43,512 nucleotides of DNA from an uncultured Polaribacter sp. (GTDB lineage Bacteria; Bacteroidota; Bacteroidia; Flavobacteriales; Flavobacteriaceae). Location of the stretch: NCBI GenBank assembly GCA_913047375.1, contig CAJWTV010000010.1, positions 1-43,512 on the forward strand, given 5' to 3'. The translations under genes and the position numbers were made by a program. Under the pieces are notes generated by a model, which did no database searches, was not told the origin of the DNA, and saw only the letters and a program-made list of their open reading frames with translations. Of the stretch, positions 26,688 through 35,480 are shown piece by piece. How positions within the stretch are numbered: position 1 is the first letter of the stretch; every line of letters starts with the position of its first letter.

Positions 26688-28295
26688 TTAGTTAAGTTTA
26701 AATATTGGATTTAAGTAATAGTTGGGTCTTAAACTTAGATCTTCATCATTATAATAAATTATTTTCTCTGGAAGTATTTTATTTAAATAATTACCGGTAT
26801 CCCATTTATTATTTTTATTAGTATCTTCAATAGCTCTAATTGTATATATTTTTGGATTTAACAAATCATAAATAATTGTAGTTGAATTAGTTATGAAATT
26901 TCTTTGAACTAATTTTAATTTTGGATCTAATAACTCAATAATAAAATTTTTAGAGTTTGCGTTTTCAATTTTCAGTGTTATTCTACCATAGTCTTCAATT
27001 TCATTTGTTCTTATACGATATTTTAAGGAGTCATTTTTAAAATCATAAACATCAGATATTGCCTCTGGTAAAAAAGAAATATTATATAGTTCGATAGGTT
27101 TTTTATCAAAAATAATCGATAATTTATTTTCTTTTTCATCAATAATACTTTCAAAACTTACGTTAATTGTGTCTTTGGTGAAAATAGAAATTTTTGAAGT
27201 ATCTATTTTAAATATTGGATTATTAGTACTTAAGAAGAAAGTATCTCTAAAATGGATAATCCCACTAGATGAAGGTTTTAAAGTCAATGAATCTAATTTT
27301 TTTTTTCTAAGTTTAACCGTAACAGTATCTTTTATTGTTGCATTAGAAATAATAAAATTTAAAGAATCTGCTTCAAAAGGAGTAAACCAATAATTTAGTG
27401 TATCCTTTTTCATTTCAAACTTAGTAATACTATTAAAATCGTTGGGTACTTCTGAGATAAGATTAATCGTTATCTTTTTTTTCTTTCCATAAAAAGGAAA
27501 TATAATTTGACCTCTTTTACTCTCTTTTGGTCTACCAAATTTAAAAGGTTGCGTTTCTTTAAAAACTACAATTTCTTTTAAGAGAAGACTATCTTGCGGT
27601 AGGTCAATTGAATTTGTGTAAAAACCTATCTCATCAGTTTTAGAGTCAAAAAGATAATCATTAACATCTTCTTTTAAAGCTACTAATAAGTATTTTCCTT
27701 TTTTAATATTTGAAAAGTTGAAATTAATAGAATCTGTGGTTGTTGTAACGTAGTTAGGTTTTTGTTTGAATACAATGGAGTCTGTAAAAGCGCTATCTAT
27801 TTTGTAAAGCAATACGTTAAAATCTGATTTCGGTTTATTTAATTGTATGTCTTTAACTGTTCCTTTAGACTTTAAAGAATCTATATAGTTCCCAGTAGAA
27901 AAAACATACTTAAATCTTTCTAAAGGATTACTTTCGTTATTATCTTCAATAGCATTTCCAAAATTTAAAATATAGGTTGTATTTTTAATTAATGTATCTA
28001 TGATTTCTATTTCTAAAAATTTACTTGCAAATCCTTGAGGTGTAATTATTGGAGGATATTTCATTGGAGGAGAAATAATCAATTGTTTATTTAAGTCTTT
28101 CAATTTTATGAATTCATTAAATGACAACTTAATTTTTTCTTCCTTAAAATTAATATTTTCATAAGGTGGATTAGCTGTTACCATAAGAGGAGCCTTCTCA
28201 TCTCTTGGGCCTCCATCTGGTCTGCTAGTTCTTGCACAGTTTAATGAAATTACTGTAACAATAGTGAAAAGTATAAATTTAAACGTGTTTTTCAA
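26688..28295 (-). CDS. Ig-like (SbsA/Big_5) domain lipoprotein
   Basis: This 535-residue protein has a lipoprotein signal peptide ending at Cys20 (ISLNC), followed by ARTSRPDGGPRDEKAPLMVTANPPYENINFKEEKIKLSFNEFIKL. That is the start of a bacterial Ig-like SbsA domain at about 30-130 and is conserved in Bacteroidota. The remainder is beta-rich without a recognised enzyme motif, ending in a Thr/Asn-rich region (AIEDTNKNNKWDTGNYLNKILPEKI). The predicted place is the outer membrane, with a structural or binding role. It is followed by the YqiA-like gene. Confidence 0.85.
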   Translation of the reverse strand: MKNTFKFILFTIVTVISLNCARTSRPDGGPRDEKAPLMVTANPPYENINFKEEKIKLSFNEFIKLKDLNKQLIISPPMKYPPIITPQGFASKFLEIEIIDTLIKNTTYILNFGNAIEDNNESNPLERFKYVFSTGNYIDSLKSKGTVKDIQLNKPKSDFNVLLYKIDSAFTDSIVFKQKPNYVTTTTDSINFNFSNIKKGKYLLVALKEDVNDYLFDSKTDEIGFYTNSIDLPQDSLLLKEIVVFKETQPFKFGRPKESKRGQIIFPFYGKKKKITINLISEVPNDFNSITKFEMKKDTLNYWFTPFEADSLNFIISNATIKDTVTVKLRKKKLDSLTLKPSSSGIIHFRDTFFLSTNNPIFKIDTSKISIFTKDTINVSFESIIDEKENKLSIIFDKKPIELYNISFLPEAISDVYDFKNDSLKYRIRTNEIEDYGRITLKIENANSKNFIIELLDPKLKLVQRNFITNSTTIIYDLLNPKIYTIRAIEDTNKNNKWDTGNYLNKILPEKIIYYNDEDLSLRPNYYLNPIFKLN

Positions 28296-28600
28296 AAAGA
28301 ATAATTTTGATACAAATAAACAATTTATTTTTCATTTTCACTATTAAACTAATACTGTAAACATCTTTCTAAAAATATTGATCTCTTGTCTTTTTTTTTA
28401 TAATCCTCACCACCTTCTTTAATCCCATTATCTAGTAATACTTTTTTAGTATTTTTAAAAATAAGTAACACTATTTTATTTTTTTCACAAAACTTATCAT
28501 TTAATTTTCTATGGCTACATCTTTATTTAGATTTTAGGAACAAAAACATATAAACTTTTTTCTTGAAAAACTTAAGCAAACGTTTATCTTTGGTCTCATT
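28296..28600. other. Gap between the Ig-like gene and glyS
   Basis: This 305-base stretch has no convincing gene. A minus-strand frame at about 28350-28500 is open for roughly 49 codons (reading NKIVLLIFKNTKKVLLDNG) and then stops, but it has no start codon, so I treat it as chance or a decayed fragment. The 3' end carries the glyS promoter (28563-28592). The rest is AT-rich without hairpins. Confidence 0.6.
28563..28592 (+). promoter_or_regulatory. Promoter of glyS
   Basis: TTG (28563-28565) is followed by 19 bases and then TATCTTTG (28585-28592), a perfect Flavobacterium-type TTG-N19-TANNTTTG promoter. The -7 box ends only 8 bases before the ATG, so the leader should be about four bases long. 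Confidence 0.8.
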
Positions 28601-30142
28601 ATGGCAAAACAAGAAGATCAATTTAAAAAAGTTTTATCGCACGCAAAAGAATATGGTTACGTATTTCAATCTAGTGAAATTTATGACGGATTAAGTGCAG
28701 TCTATGATTATGCTCAAAATGGGGTGGAGCTAAAGAAAAATATAAGAGAGTATTGGTGGAAAGCAATGGTGCAGATGCACGAAAATATTGTTGGTATTGA
28801 TGCCTCTATTTTAATGCATCCGACAACATGGAAAGCTTCTGGCCATGTAGATGCTTTCAATGACCCTTTAATTGATAATAAAGACTCAAAAAAACGCTAT
28901 AGAGCAGATGTCTTGATTGAAGATTATTGTGCTAAAATTGAATCTAAAATTGATAAGGAAGTAGCCAAAGCTTCAAAGCGTTTTGGTGAGACTTTTAATA
29001 AAGAAGAGTTTATATCAACAAATGGAAGAGTTGTTGGTTATCAAGATAAGATTAATACGATTCTAGCTAGAATGGGTGAATCTTTAGAAAATGAAGATTT
29101 AGAAGACGTGAAAGCGTTAATTGAAGAGTTAGAGATTGCAGACCCGTTAACTGGTTCTAAAAATTGGACAGATGTCAAACAATTCAATTTAATGTTTGGC
29201 ACAAAGTTAGGTGCTTCTGCAGAAACAGCAATGGATTTATATTTACGACCAGAAACAGCTCAAGGTATATTTGTAAACTTTTTAAACGTTCAAAAAACTG
29301 GTAGAATGAAAATTCCATTTGGAATCGCACAAACCGGAAAAGCTTTTAGAAATGAAATTGTAGCAAGACAATTTATTTTCAGAATGCGTGAGTTTGAACA
29401 AATGGAAATGCAATTTTTTGTAAAACCAGGAACTCAGAAAAAATGGTACAACCAATGGAAAGAAACACGTTTGAAGTGGCATCTCTCTTTAGGAATGGGC
29501 GCTGATAATTATCGATTCCATGATCATGATAAATTAGCTCATTATGCTGACGCCGCAGCAGATATTGAATTTAAATTTCCATTTGGATTTAAAGAACTAG
29601 AAGGTATACACTCACGCACAGATTTTGATTTAAAAGCGCATGAAGAGTTTTCTGGCAAAAAATTACAATACTTTGATCACGAAGAAAATAAAAGTTACAC
29701 TCCGTATGTCGTAGAAACCTCTATTGGTTTAGATAGAATGTTTTTGGCAGTATTCTCTAATTCTTTAAAAGAAGAAGCACTAGATAATGGAACGACAAGG
29801 ACTGTTTTAAAATTACCAGCTATTTTAGCTCCTTTTAAAGCTGCGATTTTTCCTTTGGTAAAAAAGGATGGTTTACCAGAAGTTGCTCGTAAAATAATGG
29901 ATAATTTAAAATGGGATTTTAATGTTTTTTATGACGAAAAAGATGCTGTAGGTAAACGCTATAGAAGACAGGATGCAGCCGGAACACCTTTTTGTATTAC
30001 TGTAGATCACGAATCTTTAGAAGATAATATGGTTACTATTAGGCATAGAGATACTATGGAACAAAAAAGAGTAAAAATCTCTGAATTAAAGGAAATTATA
30101 CAAGCAGAAGTCGCTGTAAAAAAATGGTTACAGAAAATATAA
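28601..30142 (+). CDS. glyS: Glycine--tRNA ligase, eukaryotic-type single-chain (alpha2)
   Basis: This 513-residue class II synthetase charges tRNA-Gly. The motifs seen are GYVFQSSEIYDGLSAVYDYAQNG, MHPTTWKASGHVDAF, LYLRPETAQGIFVNF, motif 2 FRMREFEQMEMQFF and motif 3 SIGLDRMFLAVFS, followed by the anticodon-binding domain (LPAILAPFKAAIFPLV). It is the homodimeric eukaryotic/archaeal-like form, as usual in Bacteroidota, rather than the bacterial alpha2beta2 form. The N-terminal MAKQEDQFKKVLSHAKEYGYVFQSS fits family starts. The gene has its own promoter and a terminator of its own. Confidence 0.96.
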   Translation: MAKQEDQFKKVLSHAKEYGYVFQSSEIYDGLSAVYDYAQNGVELKKNIREYWWKAMVQMHENIVGIDASILMHPTTWKASGHVDAFNDPLIDNKDSKKRYRADVLIEDYCAKIESKIDKEVAKASKRFGETFNKEEFISTNGRVVGYQDKINTILARMGESLENEDLEDVKALIEELEIADPLTGSKNWTDVKQFNLMFGTKLGASAETAMDLYLRPETAQGIFVNFLNVQKTGRMKIPFGIAQTGKAFRNEIVARQFIFRMREFEQMEMQFFVKPGTQKKWYNQWKETRLKWHLSLGMGADNYRFHDHDKLAHYADAAADIEFKFPFGFKELEGIHSRTDFDLKAHEEFSGKKLQYFDHEENKSYTPYVVETSIGLDRMFLAVFSNSLKEEALDNGTTRTVLKLPAILAPFKAAIFPLVKKDGLPEVARKIMDNLKWDFNVFYDEKDAVGKRYRRQDAAGTPFCITVDHESLEDNMVTIRHRDTMEQKRVKISELKEIIQAEVAVKKWLQKI

Positions 30143-30161
30143 TTTTTAAATTATTTTAATT

Positions 30162-30196
30162 AAAAAGACCTTACTAGACTTTAGTGAGGTCTTTTT
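30162..30196. terminator. Bidirectional terminator after glyS
   Basis: AAAAAGACCTTACT pairs with AGTGAGGTCTTTTT with one T-G wobble (14-bp arms, 7-base loop AGACTTT). It lies between convergent glyS and the outer-membrane protein gene. Confidence 0.88.
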
Positions 30197-30212
30197 TATA
30201 ATTTTTTAAATA

Positions 30213-30710
30213 TTAAAACCTCCAACCAACATTTATTCCCAGTCTTAATGCTAAAACAGGAGAGTTCGCACTAAATAAATTTCGGCCGACACCACCATAA
30301 ACATCAACAACAAAACCACTTTCAGAAAGGTATTTAGATCCAACGGCAATTCCTAAGGCACTGTCAGAGTACCTTTTATAATCAATTATGCCTCCTATTT
30401 CTGTTTTTTTATAACCAGTATTAACTCCAAAAAAACCTTCACCAAAAAGATTCCAATTCTGATCAGAAGTAAAATAATGTCGCAAGTAAGGAGTGATCAT
30501 ACTTTCTTCATTATATCTAAAATCTGATGTTTTTTTCTCAAAATTAAACAAACCAGAAAGACCAATTGAAGTATCTTCTTTAAGATAATACTCATATGAG
30601 ATATCTATAGTTTTTAAAACTAAAGCATTTCCCATATTCAACTTTATCTCTTGTTGTGAAAATATTATTGTAGAGAATAATAGTGTTAAAATTAAAATAC
30701 TCTTTTTCAT
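30213..30710 (-). CDS. Small outer-membrane beta-barrel protein (DUF3575-like)
   Basis: This 165-residue protein has a signal peptide (MKKSILILTLLFSTIIFSQQ). A beta-barrel pattern of alternating residues follows, with segments such as ISYEYYLKEDTSIGLSGLF, ITPYLRHYF and NLFGEGFFGVNTGYK, ending in an aromatic Phe typical of outer-membrane barrels (LGINVGWRF). It resembles DUF3575 proteins and may be a porin-like or structural barrel; function unknown. A minus-strand -7 box TAAATTTG (30733-30740) stands 22 bases before the ATG. Its 3' end faces the glyS terminator. Confidence 0.82.
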   Translation of the reverse strand: MKKSILILTLLFSTIIFSQQEIKLNMGNALVLKTIDISYEYYLKEDTSIGLSGLFNFEKKTSDFRYNEESMITPYLRHYFTSDQNWNLFGEGFFGVNTGYKKTEIGGIIDYKRYSDSALGIAVGSKYLSESGFVVDVYGGVGRNLFSANSPVLALRLGINVGWRF

Positions 30711-30732
30711 ATTTATTTATTTTGTTGAATTT

Positions 30733-30740
30733 CAAATTTA
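30733..30740 (-). promoter_or_regulatory. -7 box of the small barrel gene
   Basis: TAAATTTG on the minus strand fits TANNTTTG and ends 22 bases before the start codon of the DUF3575-like gene, the usual distance in this window. Confidence 0.5.
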
Positions 30741-30783
30741 GCTTAAATAGTTAAATAATCTCTTTTTGAAGAGCTTTTTTATC

Positions 30784-33700
30784 TTAAAAGATAGCTCTTA
30801 ACTGTATACTTCCCGTATGTATTGTTTTTGACAACTCACTTCTTCTTCCTAAATAATTAATATTGAGGTTTAAAAAAGTGTTTAACTTTTTGTTTAAAAG
30901 CAAATTCCAGGTATAGTTTCTTCCTGCTTGAAAACCCTCTAGCATTTGATATGCTACGGGGCTATTCGTATTCCCTGTAAAATCATTCATCAATACAGTA
31001 ACATTTGCACTAATTTGATTTTTATTTTTAGTTATATAAAAATAATCAAATCCAAATTTTTGCTGTTTTAAAGACTCTAGACCCTGTAAAGTATTCTCTT
31101 TATTCTTATAATGATAAAAGGCAGAAAAACGATTATCCTTATTATATAGAAATGAGATTTTAGGGTAAATTTCTTTTGATGATATTAAATAGTTTCTATT
31201 ATTGAAATTGTCAGTTTTTAAATCATTTTCAGATATTTTACTCATTATATCAACTAACCAAAAACTTGCAAATTTATGGCTAAAATCTAACTGATTGATT
31301 GTTATATTATTTTCTTGATTTCCAATAAAATATTGTTGTTTGTTTTTAGAATTACCAAAAGTATAAGTTGTGCTAAATTTCTGCAAATTTCTATTAAAAT
31401 ACAGACTATTTCTAAAATTAAAATTCAGACCGATTAATTTATTTTCATCAAAATCAAAGGGATTGAAATTAAAAGAATCTCCAATTCTCTCTTGCTCATT
31501 ATCTGTAGATAAAAATGTTTGATTACTAATATGAGAAAGAGTTCCTTTAATTCCTCTATCATCTTTCCATTTCGAAAAATTCACAGCGATGGATTGTTGC
31601 CATTTAGCTTTTTGGGTAGCAATAAATCGTAGGTTAGGTAAAGGGATTCTTAAATAGTTCGCTTGATCTTGAAACTGTGCAATTTCGAATTCATCAAAAT
31701 CCTGGACACCATCATTACTGTAATCAATCCAAGTATAAAAACCTTGCCCAATTTCTGTTTTTACATAAATATAATCTTGCCTAGCTATATTTCCAGACGA
31801 GGTTTCATAAACGATATTAAAATTAACAAAGTCATTAAATAATTTCTGATTGTAAACAACTTTAGAGTTTAACGACTTTTCATCTGTTTTAAAACTATTT
31901 TGAGTAATTCTATAATTTGCAAAAACGGCTAATCTTGTTTTTTTATTATTAATTAATTTTGAGTTTATATATAGCGTCTTCCTACTATTAATATTAGTAA
32001 ACTGATTCGACTTTATACTGTCATTATTTCTAAAGTTGACCCCTATCTTCGTAAAAACGTTAGATGTATCTCCAATACCAAAATAGGTTTCATATTCCTT
32101 AAACTTATGACTTGTATTTATATAGACTTGGTTGGTGTCTTTCCTATCGTTTGTTTCTAAGTTTATAAAGGCCCCCAACCAGCCTTGAGAAAAATGATGT
32201 TCAACATTTACTTTAGCTCTCACAAAGGAATTATTTTCTAAAGAAGATGTATTTTCTAAAATACTTGCTTTTGCAGAAAAAGCGGTTTTATTTAAATTTA
32301 AAACAGAAAGTATTTCATGCTTATTTCCGTTAAAAGAATTATTATAATTAAGACTGTTAAAGCGGTACAAGACAAAGTCATCCTTTTTATTCTGTAATCT
32401 AAATTCTGATCGAAAGAATTTTTTTGTTGCATTATTTGATAATATATTCCAATCTCTATTGAATTCTACAGACTCCCAGCGTCGTTCTGTTTTGAATTTT
32501 TCCTGTACATATTCGTAATTAATATTACTCTTTAATTGCCATTTTTTATCAATTAGGATTTGTTGCCAGCCAAATTTGGTTGCGATTGCTTTATTTCTCT
32601 GGTCATCTATTGAAGAGAATAAATTAGAGTCATTATTACTAAATGCTATTTCTGAATTTATTATTGTTTTTCCCGATGGATTATAACTAGATTTTACAAT
32701 AAAAATTTGTGATTTTGAAGGAGCGATTAGTTTTATAATGGGATTATAATCACCTAAATTAACACCAACGTATTCAAAAATATTTCCGGTTGCTATTGCT
32801 CTTAAGAGTGAGTAATCTCCGGAATTTGCACCAACATTTGTGAAAGTGACTGTGTATAATTCATCACTTGCATTATTTGAATATTCAAAAAACTCTACCG
32901 CACCATTTAAAACTTTTTTGTATAAAATTTTGTTTTCAGAATATTCGTCTATAAAAGCACTCTGAGAAAACATTAAATTTGTATTGCTACCTGCGTCTGC
33001 TAAAATTTGTTTTTGATTATCAGATAGGACTTGTTGTATAGGTTGATTCTTAGCATCATTTTCACTGTAAAAATAGCCGCTAATATTTAATTTTTCTGTT
33101 TTATAATTTACTTTATCATAGGTTATAAAACGCGTATAGTTTCTATCTGAATATTGAAATTCAACCCAAATCCTCATATCGTTATTGATAGGGAAAGTAG
33201 TATTAAAAACTATTTCAGAGATATTATAGTCTATGGTATAATCTTTATTTTCACCTCTTTTTATTTTTACACCATTTACATAAACATTTTCGCTTCCTGC
33301 TATCATAACTATAGCAGGCTCATTATTTGGACCTAATATCTTATAAGGTCCTTGGTTACCCTCTAGTCCAACAAGATTATACCTATTAAACTTTCCCCTA
33401 GCAACAGCACCAGAGGCTCCGATTTTTAAGTTTTCATTTATTTGTGCCTCTACTTCCAATCCTGCTATTTGTTTAGATATAGGCATGAAATAACTTTCTT
33501 GATTTTGTAGATTGATATCACCTGCCTTTACCCGCCATTTTTCACTGTACATTTCTATGAAAATTCGATCAAAATCGGTAATACTCTGTGAGTAACCATT
33601 TTCTTGTAATGGTATATTAGTGTCAAAAATATTAGCCCTTAAGTTAACAGAGCTTGATATCTTACCCGAAATTTCCAAATCAAATGCCGAGTTTGTAACT

Positions 33701-34158
33701 ACATTTTGATTGTTTCCGGAGGTAATTCCCCTAGTCAGAAAACCTTTAGTTTCTAACCCATCAAATAGTTTAACATCAGTTTTATTTTTATTACTTGTCA
33801 AACTGTATAGTCTACCTGTGTTTGTATTATTAGGAACAATTAATTTTTTATTAAAAGGGGTATAGGTCTTAGTAATAAATTCTGGAAATCTAAAATATTC
33901 AACTGTAATTTCAGTGTATTTTTTAGAATTGATTATCAAAAGTGCTTTTATAAAATCGATTTGATATTCTTCAGGATTGATTTCTTTATTAGAGGCATTT
34001 AAAATTTTAAATCTTTGAGAATTAATGGTTATGGAGTCTATTTGTAAAGAATCTTTTTGAATGATAAATTTTTTACTCCTAAAATCTTTAGATACTGTCT
34101 GAGCTTGGGAAATAAACCCAATAAGAAGCAGCAATTTAAGAAGTATTTTTTTATACAT
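30784..34158 (-). CDS. Large outer-membrane beta-barrel surface protein, unknown function
   Basis: This 1124-residue exported protein has a signal peptide MYKKILLKLLLLIGFISQAQ. The N-terminal third is beta-rich with segments like WRVKAGDINLQNQESYFMPI, ARGKFNRYNLVGLEGNQGPY and VYVNGVKIKRGENKDYTIDYN. The rest is a series of amphipathic strands of barrel type, ending in an aromatic Phe (TGSIQLRAIF). The middle motifs recall SprA-like surface proteins, though I cannot confirm homology. The reading frame extends to a TTG at 34182, but that TTG lies within the gene's own -7 box (34180-34187), so I start at the ATG at 34158, which puts a normal signal peptide at the N terminus. Confidence 0.8.
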   Translation of the reverse strand: MYKKILLKLLLLIGFISQAQTVSKDFRSKKFIIQKDSLQIDSITINSQRFKILNASNKEINPEEYQIDFIKALLIINSKKYTEITVEYFRFPEFITKTYTPFNKKLIVPNNTNTGRLYSLTSNKNKTDVKLFDGLETKGFLTRGITSGNNQNVVTNSAFDLEISGKISSSVNLRANIFDTNIPLQENGYSQSITDFDRIFIEMYSEKWRVKAGDINLQNQESYFMPISKQIAGLEVEAQINENLKIGASGAVARGKFNRYNLVGLEGNQGPYKILGPNNEPAIVMIAGSENVYVNGVKIKRGENKDYTIDYNISEIVFNTTFPINNDMRIWVEFQYSDRNYTRFITYDKVNYKTEKLNISGYFYSENDAKNQPIQQVLSDNQKQILADAGSNTNLMFSQSAFIDEYSENKILYKKVLNGAVEFFEYSNNASDELYTVTFTNVGANSGDYSLLRAIATGNIFEYVGVNLGDYNPIIKLIAPSKSQIFIVKSSYNPSGKTIINSEIAFSNNDSNLFSSIDDQRNKAIATKFGWQQILIDKKWQLKSNINYEYVQEKFKTERRWESVEFNRDWNILSNNATKKFFRSEFRLQNKKDDFVLYRFNSLNYNNSFNGNKHEILSVLNLNKTAFSAKASILENTSSLENNSFVRAKVNVEHHFSQGWLGAFINLETNDRKDTNQVYINTSHKFKEYETYFGIGDTSNVFTKIGVNFRNNDSIKSNQFTNINSRKTLYINSKLINNKKTRLAVFANYRITQNSFKTDEKSLNSKVVYNQKLFNDFVNFNIVYETSSGNIARQDYIYVKTEIGQGFYTWIDYSNDGVQDFDEFEIAQFQDQANYLRIPLPNLRFIATQKAKWQQSIAVNFSKWKDDRGIKGTLSHISNQTFLSTDNEQERIGDSFNFNPFDFDENKLIGLNFNFRNSLYFNRNLQKFSTTYTFGNSKNKQQYFIGNQENNITINQLDFSHKFASFWLVDIMSKISENDLKTDNFNNRNYLISSKEIYPKISFLYNKDNRFSAFYHYKNKENTLQGLESLKQQKFGFDYFYITKNKNQISANVTVLMNDFTGNTNSPVAYQMLEGFQAGRNYTWNLLLNKKLNTFLNLNINYLGRRSELSKTIHTGSIQLRAIF

Positions 34159-34179
34159 ATCGTATTTATATCTCAAACG

Positions 34180-34187
34180 CAAAAATA
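34180..34187 (-). promoter_or_regulatory. -7 box of the large surface protein gene
   Basis: TATTTTTG on the minus strand fits TANNTTTG. It ends 21 bases before the ATG at 34158 and covers the alternative TTG start at 34182, which therefore cannot be translated from this promoter. Confidence 0.55.
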
Positions 34188-34208
34188 GCTGTTATAATAT
34201 TTCTACTA

Positions 34209-34679
34209 TTAAAAAAGTGATTGTTGTTTTACAGGATTCTCATGATCTAGAAGCCACTTTTTTCGCCAAATACTTTCATTATAGCCTGTTAATGAACTTT
34301 CAGAACCAAATACTCTATGGCAAGGGATTACTATCCAAATAGGGTTTTCTTCATTAGCACTAGCTATTGCTTTTAAATCACCGAAAGCTTTGCTTTGATT
34401 TAAATAACTTTTTGTTTTACCGTAAGGAATCTTTAATAATGATTTCCATATTTTTATTTGAAAAGCAGTTCCCTTTGGATTAACTGTTAAATTAAAACTG
34501 GATCGTTTTCCTTGAAAATATTCTTGTAGTTGAACTACACATTCTTGTAAACAAATAGGAACTATTTTTGAAGTTTCAATTTCTTGATTTAAAACTTTAA
34601 TGGATTGAATTCCGTTTTGATTTCCAATAATTTCAGCTGTTCCTATCGGTGTTTTATAATATGCAATTTTAGATTCCAA
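34209..34679 (-). CDS. O6-alkylguanine-DNA alkyltransferase
   Basis: This DNA-repair protein transfers alkyl groups from O6-methylguanine to its own cysteine. The active-site segment is NPIWIVIPCHRVFGSESSLTGYN (PCHRV with the acceptor Cys), preceded by AFQIKIWKSLLKIPYGKTKSY and a DNA-binding helix-turn-helix region. The open frame reaches a TTG at 34715 inside tatD. I prefer the TTG at 34679 (MESKIAYYKTPIGTAEI, 156 residues), which begins with the normal family N terminus. It overlaps the tatD 3' end by 11 bases and is probably coupled to it. Confidence 0.9.
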   Translation of the reverse strand: MESKIAYYKTPIGTAEIIGNQNGIQSIKVLNQEIETSKIVPICLQECVVQLQEYFQGKRSSFNLTVNPKGTAFQIKIWKSLLKIPYGKTKSYLNQSKAFGDLKAIASANEENPIWIVIPCHRVFGSESSLTGYNESIWRKKWLLDHENPVKQQSLF

Positions 34680-35433
34680 AAACGTCTTTTGAATTTTGAG
34701 TAGTAATTTTTGCAATTTCTTTAAAAGGAAGATTATAAATCACAACCAATTTATCTATTACTTTCGTAATATAACTGCTTTCATTTCTCTTTCCCCTAAA
34801 AGGTGTCGGCGCCAAATAAGGGGAATCTGTTTCGAGTACAATATTTTTAATTTCAATTTCATTTAAAAAATCCCCAATTTTACCATTCTTAAAAGTAGCA
34901 ACTCCGCCAATTCCTAATTTCATATTGTAAGAAATTGCTTTCTTTGCCTGAACTAAGGTTCCAGTAAAACAATGAAAAATACCAAACAAATCTTTACTTT
35001 TTTCTGATTCTAACACCTCAAAAATTTCATCAAATGCTTCTCTACAATGAATAATAATTGGTAATTTTTTTTCCTTTGCCCACTGTATTTGTTTTTTAAA
35101 AGATTCTTTCTGCTGTTCTAAAAAAGTTTTATCCCAATACAAATCAATTCCAATTTCACCAACAGCAAAGAACTTCCTCTTGTCTATCCAATCCTTTACT
35201 AAAGCTAACTCTTCTTTGTAATTTTCTTTTACAGAAGTAGGATGTAGGCCCATCATCAAAAAAACATCCTTAGGATAATTCACCTCTAAATCCAGCATTC
35301 TTTCCGTGTAAGAGCTATCAATTGCAGGTATAAAAAAACGTGTAACACCCGAATCTATAGCTCGCTGAATCATCTCTTTTCGATCATCATCAAATTGTTC
35401 TGAATATAAATGAGTATGTGTATCTGTAATCAT
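34669..35433 (-). CDS. TatD family metal-dependent deoxyribonuclease
   Basis: This 254-residue TIM-barrel metallohydrolase has MITDTHTHLYSEQFD at the start (HxH), GEIGIDLYW, LPIIIHCREAFDEIFEVL, GIFHCFTGTL and ETDSPYLAPTPFRGKRNE at the end. These are all metal-site motifs of the TatD family, whose members act as DNases in DNA repair and turnover. It is upstream of and overlapping the alkyltransferase gene, and divergent from the retropepsin-like gene by 47 bases. Which TatD paralogue (TatD, YcfH or YjjV) it is cannot be decided from sequence alone. Confidence 0.93.
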   Translation of the reverse strand: MITDTHTHLYSEQFDDDRKEMIQRAIDSGVTRFFIPAIDSSYTERMLDLEVNYPKDVFLMMGLHPTSVKENYKEELALVKDWIDKRKFFAVGEIGIDLYWDKTFLEQQKESFKKQIQWAKEKKLPIIIHCREAFDEIFEVLESEKSKDLFGIFHCFTGTLVQAKKAISYNMKLGIGGVATFKNGKIGDFLNEIEIKNIVLETDSPYLAPTPFRGKRNESSYITKVIDKLVVIYNLPFKEIAKITTQNSKDVFGI

Positions 35434-35441
35434 TAAAAACG

Positions 35442-35449
35442 TATTTTTG
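35442..35449 (+). promoter_or_regulatory. -7 box candidate for the retropepsin-like gene
   Basis: TATTTTTG matches TANNTTTG and ends 31 bases before the ATG at 35481. No -33 TTG is evident. Confidence 0.35.
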
Positions 35450-35480
35450 TGAAATGGAATTTAGCGTAAAAATACAGTAA

